Shown piece by piece: positions 1 through 7,423 of a stretch of DNA of 64,000 nucleotides. Source of the stretch: Martinezella lusitana (GTDB taxonomy: Bacteria > Pseudomonadota > Alphaproteobacteria > Rhizobiales > Rhizobiaceae). The DNA lies in the NCBI RefSeq assembly GCF_900094565.1, contig NZ_FMAF01000001.1, forward strand, positions 496,001 through 560,000. The letters are read 5' to 3'. A program made the position numbers and the translations under genes. The notes below the pieces were generated by a model, which saw only the letters and a program-made list of their open reading frames with translations, searched no databases and was not told where the DNA came from. The first letter of the stretch is position 1. The number at the start of each line of letters is the position of its first letter.

Positions 1-219
1 CGGAAGAACCACCTTGCCGTCGACCAGCTTCGCGCCCTGCCTGTCGCCGATTTCGGCAAGCGGCTCCATCTCGTCGCCGGCGAAACGTCCAGCCTCCGCC
101 AGGATGGCATCGAGGACGTCGGCGCTGAGATCGCCGAGGATGCCCTCTTCCATCGCCCGCTCCATGCCGGCGACATGCTTCAGCGTGAACGCGATTTCCT
201 CGACAGGCGCCTTGTACAT
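1..219 (-). CDS. Acyl-CoA dehydrogenase, N-terminal fragment (cut by window edge)
   Basis: Only the first 73 codons are inside the window; the reading frame stays open to base 1. The product begins MYKAPVEEIAFTLKHVAGM, which resembles the N-terminal cap of the long acyl-CoA dehydrogenases of about 590 residues found in proteobacteria. These are FAD enzymes that make the first double bond in fatty acyl-CoA breakdown. The ATG at 219 follows a GGAGGAAAG ribosome binding site. A palindromic site about 80 bases upstream (299-314) could be its operator. The catalytic part is not visible, so substrate and exact subfamily are unknown. Confidence 0.75.
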   Translation of the reverse strand, partial: MYKAPVEEIAFTLKHVAGMERAMEEGILGDLSADVLDAILAEAGRFAGDEMEPLAEIGDRQGAKLVDGKVVLP

Positions 220-298
220 GATGCTTTCCTCCGCATTTGTGGTCCGATGGCCCGCCTCACCCAGGCCATCGTCGACGTGTTGTTATAGCTAGTTGATT

Positions 299-314
299 TT
301 TACGTAAACGTCAA
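299..314. promoter_or_regulatory. Candidate MerR/LiuR-like operator upstream of the acyl-CoA dehydrogenase
   Basis: Read on the minus strand the site is TTGACGTTTACGTAAA. It resembles the ACGT-rich motif reported for LiuR-type MerR regulators of branched-chain amino acid and fatty acid catabolism in proteobacteria. It lies about 80 bases before the acyl-CoA dehydrogenase start, which fits an operator. The assignment is from memory of the motif only; no regulator gene is in the window. Confidence 0.3.
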
Positions 315-506
315 TTTTACAAAGGCGATGCGATGCTCATTTCCACTTGATTGCGAACTCGAACGACACATTCGCCCTGCACGCGCTGCGCGGCTGAGAC
401 ATCTGCGCCCGCGCATGCGATTATTCAAACAACGGGCAGACTTGCATAAACAATCGTCATGAACGAAGACTAAGGCAACTGTTCCGACAATCCGAATGAT
501 CTGGCC

Positions 507-1508
507 ATGAACACGATCACGTCTGCCATCACGATACCCGGCTTTGTCTGGGCCTATCGTCTCCATCCCGGCGCAGACAAGCCGGAGCGGTTGCCCGACG
601 ATACCGATCGCGCCACGCTCTTTGGCGGAGACGGTTTCCTCTGGCTGCATCTCAATCTCGTGGATGCCCGCGTCCCAACCTTCCTTGCGGACGTACCTGG
701 GTTGAACGAAGCGGCACGCACAGCGCTGACCACGCACGAGACGCATGCGATGCTTACCGTCGACGAACAGATGCTCTTCGGCACGCTGGTCGACTTCCAG
801 CATGAGTTCGGTCAGGACACTCGTGACATCGGCTGGCTGCATTTTGCGCTGACCGACCGCATGCTCATCACCAGCCGGCTGCAGCCGCTTCGCAGTCTGG
901 ACCGGGGGCGTATGCTGATCGAAAAGAATGCGGCGCGATTTTCCCGTCCGCTGGATATTTTCGAGCTGCTGGTCGTCGAATTCCAGCGCTCCATGATCTC
1001 GGTCGTCATCGAGATGAGCGAAGAGCTGAATTCTATCGAGGACTTCCTTCACGGGAACACGTCGCGCGACGAGCGCACGCGGCTTCCGCCGATCCGACGG
1101 ACGATCGTACGGCTGCATCGCCATCTGCGCACAGTCCTGTCGCTGATGCGCCACGCCGCCGCCTCGGACGACGAGGAAATGCCGCTCGGCTTCGAGGATG
1201 TCGCGGGGCGCCTGACGAGCCGGCTCGAAGCGGTCGAGCATGATATCTATGCGCTCCAGGAGCGCGCCCGGTTACTGCATGAAGAAATCGACTCGAAGCT
1301 CGCCTCCGAGATCAATCGCCATCTCTATATCCTGTCGATCATGACGGCGTTCTTGTTGCCGCCGACGCTGGTGACCGGCTTCTTCGGCATGAACACATCG
1401 AACCTGCCGCTCTCCGGCGGGACAGGCGGTACGCAATATGCGATCGGCTTCATCGTCGCGTCCATGCTGCTGGCATGGTGGTTGCTCAAACGGATCAACA
1501 TTCTCTGA
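507..1508 (+). CDS. zntB: CorA-family divalent metal transporter, ZntB-like
   Basis: Inner-membrane pentameric channel/transporter of the CorA superfamily, 333 residues, the usual ZntB length. A long cytoplasmic N-terminal part (about residues 1-265) with helical, charged segments precedes two C-terminal membrane helices (about 270-293 and 310-328). The signature GMN is at about residues 294-296 in GFFGMNTSNLP, at the outer end of the first helix. The loop after GMN reads TSNLPLSGG, as in ZntB proteins, rather than the MPEL loop of classic magnesium CorA; the second CorA in this window (54285-55262) has MPEL. Zinc as substrate is therefore inferred from the subfamily, not shown. The gene stands alone and is followed by a strong hairpin. 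Confidence 0.8.
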   Translation: MNTITSAITIPGFVWAYRLHPGADKPERLPDDTDRATLFGGDGFLWLHLNLVDARVPTFLADVPGLNEAARTALTTHETHAMLTVDEQMLFGTLVDFQHEFGQDTRDIGWLHFALTDRMLITSRLQPLRSLDRGRMLIEKNAARFSRPLDIFELLVVEFQRSMISVVIEMSEELNSIEDFLHGNTSRDERTRLPPIRRTIVRLHRHLRTVLSLMRHAAASDDEEMPLGFEDVAGRLTSRLEAVEHDIYALQERARLLHEEIDSKLASEINRHLYILSIMTAFLLPPTLVTGFFGMNTSNLPLSGGTGGTQYAIGFIVASMLLAWWLLKRINIL

Positions 1509-1528
1509 CATCTGACTATGCATGAAAA

Positions 1529-1552
1529 GCCGCCCGGCATGTGCCGGGCGGC
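1529..1552. terminator. Hairpin between convergent zntB and BA14K genes
   Basis: An 11-base perfect stem (GCCGCCCGGCA with its complement) and a 2-base loop. On the minus strand it is followed by TTTT, so it looks mainly like a terminator for the BA14K gene; on the plus strand it lies 20 bases after the zntB stop with no T run. Confidence 0.65.
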
Positions 1553-1579
1553 TCGCATCGATGAACCTCTAAGCGTCGC

Positions 1580-2041
1580 TCAATAATAGGGTGAGTAGCA
1601 CTGACGGCGCGGGCCCTGATTGGGCTGGAAGGTGTTGTCGTAAGCGCGATAGGAGCGATAGCGATCCGAGCACCATTCGACGTGACGCGGGTTGATGCCG
1701 CCGGCTGGAGGCGGAGCGGCGTAATAGCGCGGTTGGCTGGCAATCGCGCCGCCGATGATCGCACCGGCGCCGAAGGCGGCCAGCGGGAACCAATAGCCGT
1801 CATGGTAACGATAGCCATGGCGATAGCCCGAGTAACCGCGATAGCCGCCATACCAACCCCGGCGATAGTAACCACCGTGATAGTGGCGCCATTGAACCTG
1901 CTCGATATTGGCGGGCGCGGTCTTTTCGGCGGGCGCAACCGGTGCGGCAGGCATCTGCAATGCGAAGGACGGCGTGAAGCTCGTCAGGGTAACAGCGGCC
2001 GAAATAGCGATGGTCGCAATTCTCGCACGGAAACCAAGCAT
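1580..2041 (-). CDS. BA14K family secreted protein
   Basis: A 153-residue exported protein. A signal peptide of about 27 residues ends at PSFA. A Gly/Tyr/Arg-rich stretch (about 50-85) leads to a short hydrophobic Gly/Ala segment (about 88-102). The C-terminal block [16 protein letters not shown]...PRRQC is the BA14K signature, named from the Brucella 14-kDa lectin-like immunoreactive protein. The two cysteines (WC and RQC) probably form a disulfide. The ATG at 2041 is preferred to an upstream in-frame start because GGAGATAAG lies directly before it and the signal peptide begins there. The cell-envelope role in rhizobia is not well defined. Confidence 0.8.
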   Translation of the reverse strand: MLGFRARIATIAISAAVTLTSFTPSFALQMPAAPVAPAEKTAPANIEQVQWRHYHGGYYRRGWYGGYRGYSGYRHGYRYHDGYWFPLAAFGAGAIIGGAIASQPRYYAAPPPAGGINPRHVEWCSDRYRSYRAYDNTFQPNQGPRRQCYSPYY

Positions 2042-2286
2042 TCTTATCTCCATTCCCTGGTTTGTCTTGTGCTCAGGCGTTTGGCGTTCGATATCGGGAT
2101 GCTTCCCGAGCAGGGTTGAAATGCCTGCTTCGTCGCATGTCCGAACAGACGGCGAGAAACGCGGCAACACGTTATTCTGTTCCTCAAATCCCTACCAATT
2201 TAAGGAGTTATGCGAGGGCTCCACGATGAATTTATAGTGATTTCATCCTTAACCCAAGATTAACCAGCAATCCTTACTATTATTTC

Positions 2287-3291
2287 ATGAAAGGATCCCG
2301 GCAGACTTACGCCTTGATTTGCAGCTTTCTGATGGTCCTGGCCCTCATGGGGCCGGCTACGAAGCTTTCGGCCGGTGAAAGTCGACCCTGGACGGATCCG
2401 AGAAACGCCCTCATCATCGACGCCTATGAACTGAACACCATCGACTGGAATGCGTTTCTGCAGGACAAGCGGATCGCCGGCTTCATCTCCAAGGCCTCCG
2501 ACGGTCTGCCCGAAAGTTTCAGTTGTACAGGCGACCATGCCGGCGACACGGTCGCACACTGCAAGACGATGTGGCGCAAATACGCCGTCAGTCGCGAGCT
2601 GTATCAGACGCGCCGCATGCTGGCGAAGATGAACGGCCTGTTGTGGGGCGCCTACCATCTGGGGCGGCCCGGCAATCCCATCGACCAGGCCAATCACTTT
2701 CTCGACTATGCCGATCCGCAGCCGGACGAGCTGATGGTGCTCGATATCGACGGCATGGACTCCACGCAATTCATGTCGCTGGAGGATGCCCAGGTCTTCG
2801 TCGCCCATATCAAGGTCAGAACCGGCCGCTACCCCATCCTCTATACCAACCACAACATCGCCCGCTACATCGCCGATCATCGCGACATCTATCCGCTGCT
2901 GTCGCGGCTGCCGCTGTGGTACGCGCGCTACAAGCCGGACGTGATCGGCACCTTCCCGCTCGGCAATTGGGACAGCTATGCCATCTGGCAGTTCGCTTCA
3001 TCGGACAATTGTTCCGAAAAGAGCTGCCCCTACCGCGTTCCGGGCACATTGACCGATATCGACGTCAATATTGTACCAATGACCAAGATACAGCTTGCCA
3101 AGATCTGGCCGCAAGGCGAGCTACTGCCTGCCAAACCGTTGCCTGCGCCCGACGTGATGATCGCACAGGCACCGACCTGCAACGGACCGCGGCAGACGCT
3201 TATCTCGCTGGTGATCGATCCCATCGTCACGGCCTCGACCCGTCGGTCTGAGCCGGTGGAGATCAATGAGCTGAATTATCAGGATTTCTAG
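2287..3291 (+). CDS. Secreted GH25-type lysozyme-like protein
   Basis: 334 residues with a signal peptide of about 29 residues (ALICSFLMVLALMG core). The rest follows the glycoside hydrolase 25 (Chalaropsis lysozyme) barrel: strand 1 IIDAYELNTIDW with the first conserved Asp (D45), then FISKASDG, GAYHLGRPGN, MVLDIDGMD (D153/D155), YPILYTNHN, LPLWYARY and YAIWQF. Classic GH25 enzymes have D-x-E where this protein has D-I-D, so the catalytic acid may be altered. An insertion with two cysteines (about 78-95) and a cysteine pair near DNCSEKSC suggest disulfides. Predicted peptidoglycan muramidase, or a binding-only derivative, in the periplasm. Its TAG stop lies inside a repeat element. Confidence 0.75.
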   Translation: MKGSRQTYALICSFLMVLALMGPATKLSAGESRPWTDPRNALIIDAYELNTIDWNAFLQDKRIAGFISKASDGLPESFSCTGDHAGDTVAHCKTMWRKYAVSRELYQTRRMLAKMNGLLWGAYHLGRPGNPIDQANHFLDYADPQPDELMVLDIDGMDSTQFMSLEDAQVFVAHIKVRTGRYPILYTNHNIARYIADHRDIYPLLSRLPLWYARYKPDVIGTFPLGNWDSYAIWQFASSDNCSEKSCPYRVPGTLTDIDVNIVPMTKIQLAKIWPQGELLPAKPLPAPDVMIAQAPTCNGPRQTLISLVIDPIVTASTRRSEPVEINELNYQDF

Positions 3292-3383
3292 AGCGACAAC
3301 GGAATAGCGTTACCGCTCTATGATATTTTTTCGCGCAATTCCGGACGGAAAACCGCTGCACGCTTTTCCTGGAGTTTGCTCTA
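3289..3383. repeat. Dispersed rhizobial palindromic repeat supplying two stop codons
   Basis: The element has terminal inverted ends TAGAGC (3289-3294) and GCTCTA (3378-3383). Inside are a hairpin AGAGCG...CGCTCT followed by a T6 run, and the block CGCAATTCCGGACGGAAAAC, which I recognise as a common intergenic repeat of Rhizobium chromosomes. The TAG at its left end is the stop of the GH25 gene; the right end read on the minus strand is the TAG stop of gbcB. It probably also acts as a two-way transcription terminator. Confidence 0.7.
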
Positions 3384-4469
3384 GGCTTCGACCTGGACAT
3401 CCGTCTTCGGCCGCGAACAGCAGGCGAGGATATAGCCCTCCTCGATCTCGTCATCGAGGATGCCGCCATTGTGGTTCATCTCGACCTCGCCCGAAAGCTT
3501 CATGACGCGGCATGTACCGCAGAGGCCGGATTCGCAGGCCGCACCGATGCGTACGCCCGCGCCGCGCGCGGCCTGAAGCACGGTCTGCCCCGCCGCGCAG
3601 ACGACGTCCTTGCCGGCCATGGTGAAGCGGATCGTGGTTGCAGCTTCGGTCGACGCATCATCGGTGACCTCGGCAAGCGGCGTTGCCGCATTCGCCGGCT
3701 GGAAGCTTTCCTGATGGTAGCGGGACATGTCGAAGCCATGCGCTTCCAGCATGGAGCGGACCGCATCCATGAAGACTTCCGGACCGCAGCAGAAGATCGT
3801 GCGATCCATGAAATCCGGCGCGAGCAAGCCGATCTTGGCCTTGTCGATGCGACCCTTCAGCCCCGACCAGAGCTCGGTGCGGCCGCAGCCCTCGACGATC
3901 AGGCCGAGATTGAGGTTCGGCATGAAGCGGGCGAGATATTCCAGCTCCGAACGGAAGATGATGTCGGCCGGGCTGCGCGAGCAATTGACGAAGGTGATGT
4001 CCGACAACGGCGCCGTGTCGGCCATGTAGCGGGTCATGGCCATCATCGGGGTCACGCCGGACCCGGCTGACACGAAGAGATATTTCTCGCCGGGATGGCG
4101 GATATGGCTGAAATCGCCGAGGGGACCGAAAGCCTTGATGCGCATGCCGGGCTTGAGGTTCTCGAACATCCAGCGCGTGCCGATGCTGTCCTTCTGCGCC
4201 TTGACGGTCACGGCGACCGAAAAGGGCCGCGACGGTGTCGACGACAGCGTATAGGTGCGCATGACCGGCTCGGGCGCCGTCGGCAGCTCCAGCGTCACGA
4301 ACTGGCCCGGCAGGTAACGGAACCAGTTGTCCTTGTCGGACCCGAATGTGAAGGTCATCACATCGGGCGCTTCCGGCGTGACCGAGAGGCATTCGAGCAG
4401 ATGCTGCCTGTCGCTCCAGGGCTGCATCTGGTCGAGATGTCGATGACGGAGGGAGACGGTCATGTTCAT
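3381..4469 (-). CDS. gbcB: Glycine betaine monooxygenase reductase subunit
   Basis: 362-residue iron-sulfur flavoprotein that passes electrons from NAD(P)H to the Rieske oxygenase GbcA. The N-terminal ferredoxin-reductase part contains the FAD-binding RTYTLSS, preceded by PGQFVTLELP, and the pyridine nucleotide motif GSGVTPMM. The C-terminal part is a plant-type [2Fe-2S] ferredoxin with CESGLCGTC and a last cysteine in ILACC. The domain order (FAD, NAD, 2Fe-2S) matches GbcB and related hybrid-cluster reductases. The start at 4469 is 2 bases after the gbcA stop, so the two are translated together. Alternative partners are other trimethylamine-type Rieske oxygenases, but the tight pairing with a GbcA-like subunit favours betaine. 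Confidence 0.82.
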   Translation of the reverse strand: MNMTVSLRHRHLDQMQPWSDRQHLLECLSVTPEAPDVMTFTFGSDKDNWFRYLPGQFVTLELPTAPEPVMRTYTLSSTPSRPFSVAVTVKAQKDSIGTRWMFENLKPGMRIKAFGPLGDFSHIRHPGEKYLFVSAGSGVTPMMAMTRYMADTAPLSDITFVNCSRSPADIIFRSELEYLARFMPNLNLGLIVEGCGRTELWSGLKGRIDKAKIGLLAPDFMDRTIFCCGPEVFMDAVRSMLEAHGFDMSRYHQESFQPANAATPLAEVTDDASTEAATTIRFTMAGKDVVCAAGQTVLQAARGAGVRIGAACESGLCGTCRVMKLSGEVEMNHNGGILDDEIEEGYILACCSRPKTDVQVEA

Positions 4470-4471
4470 GC

Positions 4472-5716
4472 TCAGGCAACCGCCGACAGCTTGGCCTGAT
4501 CGCCCTGCAGCCGGTTGATCATGAAATTCGAGTACCACTCGACGAACTGCATGACGCCGCCTTCATGGATTTCCGAATAGGGACCGGGCTCGTAAGCAGG
4601 CGAGCGGATGCCGAAGGCGTTTTCCTCGACGATGCGGCGGTCCTGATCGTTGGTCTCAGTCCAGACGTGGGTCAGCTCTTCGAGATCATAGTCGACGCCT
4701 TCGACCGCATCCTTGTGCACCAGCCATTTGGTGGTGACGGCGGTTTCCTCGGCGTTGAGCGGCAGGACGCGGAAGGAAATCGCGTGATCGCCGAGCATGT
4801 GGTTCCAGGTCGTCGGGTAATGGAACAGCAGCATCGTACCGATGTTGTTGATCGTCACATCCGGCGAGAGCGGCCGCTTGACGGCATTCTGGCCCGACAT
4901 GGTGTAGCTTTCGGCCCCTTCGATCAGCGGCATGCGTGCGGTGCGGAACTGTCCGTCCGGCGAGATCTTGAATTCGCTCGGCAGGCCGGCAGCTTCACAG
5001 CGCTTCCAATGAGCTGTGATCACGGGATCGCTCATTGCCCCCTGCACGCCGCTCACCGTCGGCGCTTCCGAAAAAGTGCGGCAGAGTTCGGGATGGTTTG
5101 CAGCGCAGTGGTAGCACTCGCGGTTGTTTTCCCAGACGAGCTTCCAGTTCCCCTTCTCGATGATGGTGCTCTGGAAGGCGACCTTGGCCTCGCTGAGACG
5201 ATGAGGGGCTATGTAGGGCTCGATCGTGGCACGAACCGGCGCGAAGTCCGGCGCATTCTGCGCAAGGCAGATGAAGATATAGCCGCCGACGCTTTCGCAG
5301 TGAACGGATTTCAGCGAGTACTGGCTCTTGTCGAAATCCTCGGCCATCTGGCGGGCGAAGAGCAGCGAGCCGTCCAGCTCGTAGGTCCACTGGTGATAGG
5401 GGCAGACGAGCTTTGCCGACGAGCCGCGCTCGGTCGTGCAGACCCGCGAGCCGCGATGACGACAGCTATTGTGGAAGGCACGGATGACCTGATCGCGACC
5501 GCGAACGATGACGACGGGATAATCGCCGATCTGGACGGTGAAATAATTGCCCGCGCGAGGCACTTCGCAATCATGGCCGATGAACAGCCAATCCCGATAA
5601 TAGATCATCTCCATATCGAGCTTGAAGTAATCCGGGTCGGTATAGAAGGGCTGCTCCAGGCTGAAACCCTCACGGCGATTCTTCAATTGCCGCAGAACAT
5701 TGCTGCTGATATCCAT
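4472..5716 (-). CDS. gbcA: Glycine betaine monooxygenase oxygenase subunit (Rieske)
   Basis: 414-residue Rieske non-heme iron oxygenase that removes one methyl of glycine betaine as formaldehyde to give dimethylglycine. The Rieske cluster ligands are C85 and H87 in CRHRGS and C105 and H108 in CPYH. The mononuclear-iron region is NNRECYHCAANHPE, and the C-terminal DAVEGVDYD and ETNDQDRR blocks match Pseudomonas GbcA closely. The ATG at 5716 (MDISSNVLRQ) is chosen because upstream in-frame codons run into a riboswitch; AAGGATAGG precedes it. It forms an operon with gbcB. A B12 riboswitch at 5822-6003 in the leader implies repression by cobalamin. A related betaine such as stachydrine or carnitine cannot be excluded as substrate. 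Confidence 0.85.
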   Translation of the reverse strand: MDISSNVLRQLKNRREGFSLEQPFYTDPDYFKLDMEMIYYRDWLFIGHDCEVPRAGNYFTVQIGDYPVVIVRGRDQVIRAFHNSCRHRGSRVCTTERGSSAKLVCPYHQWTYELDGSLLFARQMAEDFDKSQYSLKSVHCESVGGYIFICLAQNAPDFAPVRATIEPYIAPHRLSEAKVAFQSTIIEKGNWKLVWENNRECYHCAANHPELCRTFSEAPTVSGVQGAMSDPVITAHWKRCEAAGLPSEFKISPDGQFRTARMPLIEGAESYTMSGQNAVKRPLSPDVTINNIGTMLLFHYPTTWNHMLGDHAISFRVLPLNAEETAVTTKWLVHKDAVEGVDYDLEELTHVWTETNDQDRRIVEENAFGIRSPAYEPGPYSEIHEGGVMQFVEWYSNFMINRLQGDQAKLSAVA

Positions 5717-5821
5717 TTGCCTATCCTTGCGCAGTACCAAGAAACGGGCGAAGGACATGCACGGCCGGTGGGAACGGCCCAAAGCAATGTCCCGACCGCC
5801 CGCCGCGGTCAGTAAACCATA
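5717..5821 (-). promoter_or_regulatory. gbcA leader: putative riboswitch expression platform
   Basis: About 100 bases between the aptamer and the gbcA start. Two GC-rich inverted repeats are visible: GACCG...CGGTC at 5794-5810 and GGCCG...CGGCC at 5763-5779. Neither is followed by a T run on the minus strand, so control by translation or by Rho seems more likely than an intrinsic terminator. Confidence 0.4.
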
Positions 5822-6003
5822 TGTGCCCAAGGCTGGTTTCCGGGCTCTGGAGCGGCCCTGTCGCCAGGACCCCATGGCACCTTCCCAGGTCGACCCGACC
5901 CAGTGGCTTTATCCGCCATGCCTTACTCCACCACCGTTGCGGGGGCAGCGCCGGATTTTGACCGGCTTCCCAATTCTCCGCCTCCCTAGCAGACGGCACC
6001 TTG
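5822..6003 (-). promoter_or_regulatory. Cobalamin (B12) riboswitch
   Basis: Read on the minus strand the block order fits the AdoCbl riboswitch: GGTGCCGTC at the 5' end, GGGAAGCCGGTC, AATCCGGCGCTG followed by CCCCCGCAACGGT (the conserved core), AAGCCACTGGG, CTGGGAAGGTG, and the 3' B12 box GAGCCCGGAAACCAGCCTTG. The orientation and a 100-base spacing place it in the 5' leader of gbcA. These elements normally reduce expression of downstream genes when cobalamin is bound. The sequence match is strong; the regulated promoter should lie in 6004-6235. Confidence 0.93.
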
Positions 6004-6235
6004 AGATTGATGACATCATAGCTCTCGGCCCCTTCAGCCGCTGCGCTACAATGCGACATCGGCTTCGAAATTGGCGACAGACGAAACGAGACGCCCGGAC
6101 GGTTGCGCATAGCGGCAATAAAGGAAGACAATTCAATCTCTTATGCATCGCCGTGGGATGCAGGAATAGTGATCCTCCCACCTCTCGCGAGCGACGCTTT
6201 ATTCTGAATGCGACAGGTCCGCCGATGGCAGGCGA

Positions 6236-6649
6236 TCAAAGGCGCGCGTGCGCCTGCGAAAGCGCCTGCAGCGCCGCCACCGCACGGCCGGCATCAACGG
6301 CCGGAACGAAGATATGATCGTGATAGTAGGCGGCGACGACATTGGCGCTGATGCCCTCATTTCCCAAGGCCGTGGCAAAGGCTGCGGTCAGGCCGACCGC
6401 CTCCAGCGAGGAATGGATATCGAGCGTGATCATCCGCATGGCGGGGGCCGTCGGAAGCCCTGCCTGCCGCGCTGCTTCCAGAGGAAGGATCAACGTCACT
6501 CCCTCCCTTTCCCGAAAGAGCCCGATCGGCTCCAGGTGAATATGATCGGCGAGCGCCGAAGCCGGCACGCTGCAATAGACGAACTCGCCCTCGGCAAGAT
6601 TCGGCTTCATGTCCGCCAGCAGCAGCTTGAGATCGGTAATGCCGGGCAT
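6236..6649 (-). CDS. ACT domain-containing protein
   Basis: 137-residue protein of the small ACT-domain family (MPGITDLKLLLADMKP...). The first half carries EGEFVYC and the REREGVTLILP strand; the second half carries MRMITLDIHSSLEAVGLTAA and GISANVVAAYYHDHIFVP, typical of ACT ligand-binding folds that sense amino acids. No catalytic domain is fused. The ATG at 6649 follows AAAAGGATCAG; a longer in-frame version to 6760 has no ribosome binding site and overlaps the neighbour. It ends 230 bases before the gbcA riboswitch and is divergent from the gene at 6754. The ligand is unknown. Confidence 0.75.
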   Translation of the reverse strand: MPGITDLKLLLADMKPNLAEGEFVYCSVPASALADHIHLEPIGLFREREGVTLILPLEAARQAGLPTAPAMRMITLDIHSSLEAVGLTAAFATALGNEGISANVVAAYYHDHIFVPAVDAGRAVAALQALSQAHARL

Positions 6650-6753
6650 GATTCTGATCCTTTTCAACGATCCGCCAGCAAGAGCGCGCGCTTCAGCCCG
6701 GCTCAAGCTAGACGATCTATCATTCGGCATCCAGACCTCGATGGCGAGCCGGC

Positions 6754-7365
6754 ATGGCAAAACTCAGATATTTCGATGCCAAGAAACCCGCCAACCCGGA
6801 GCCGGTGCCGCCGGCGGCGGGGTATACGGAATTTCTCCGCACCGGCCGCATCAATCGCGACAAGACGCATTGGCTCGCCGAGGAGCGACGTTACCTCACG
6901 TTCGAGGAAGTGGCCGAACGCACGGCGAGCAAGCTGCGGAACGCCGGCGAGACAACCCATGGCCGTCTCAACAGCTTTCACCAGTCGATCCGCTTTCCGA
7001 AACTGATCTTCCATCACACCCTGCGGGATACGCCGCATCTCGGCTATTGCCACGTCACCGCGGCGCGAACGCAATTCGCGAAATATGAGGAGGTAAGCTG
7101 GGCCTTCTACATCGCCAATTTCTTTGCCCGCCTCGGCCAGAACGACAATTTCTTCGAAGACATCAGCCTGAAATATTCGCGAATGTATTTCGCCGTCGCC
7201 GTCCATCCGGACAAGGAAGCGTCGGAAAAGAAGCTGACGATCAATCGCGACATCCGGGGCAACGGCGTGCTCTTCCACACCCATGATCCGCAGACCGCCA
7301 TCCGCAACGTCCTGCTGCTCGGCGCCCGCAACGAGCAGCTTCGCGACATCATTCGCCAGCTTTGA
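6754..7365 (+). CDS. Conserved rhizobial protein of unknown function
   Basis: 203 residues, no signal peptide or membrane helix. The middle part is rich in aromatic residues and histidine (RFPKLIFHHTLRDTPHLGYC, WAFYIANFFARLGQNDNFF, FHTHDP). The protein looks like a compact soluble domain with a C-terminal NVLLLGARNEQLRDIIRQL helix. I think relatives exist only in Rhizobiales and carry a DUF number (possibly DUF6656), but I am not certain. It lies between a divergent ACT-domain gene and tsaC. Codon use and coding quality match the neighbours, so it is a real gene. No function can be assigned from the sequence. Confidence 0.7.
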   Translation: MAKLRYFDAKKPANPEPVPPAAGYTEFLRTGRINRDKTHWLAEERRYLTFEEVAERTASKLRNAGETTHGRLNSFHQSIRFPKLIFHHTLRDTPHLGYCHVTAARTQFAKYEEVSWAFYIANFFARLGQNDNFFEDISLKYSRMYFAVAVHPDKEASEKKLTINRDIRGNGVLFHTHDPQTAIRNVLLLGARNEQLRDIIRQL

Positions 7366-7423
7366 TCATTGATCCGAAAACTTGAAAAGCATAAGAACGG
7401 CCTGAACTGCAAACGGGCAGGCC

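Noticed and set aside
5717..5875. In-frame N-terminal extension of gbcA
   Set aside because: It would translate the end of the cobalamin riboswitch and the expression platform; the family N-terminus and a ribosome binding site support the ATG at 5716.
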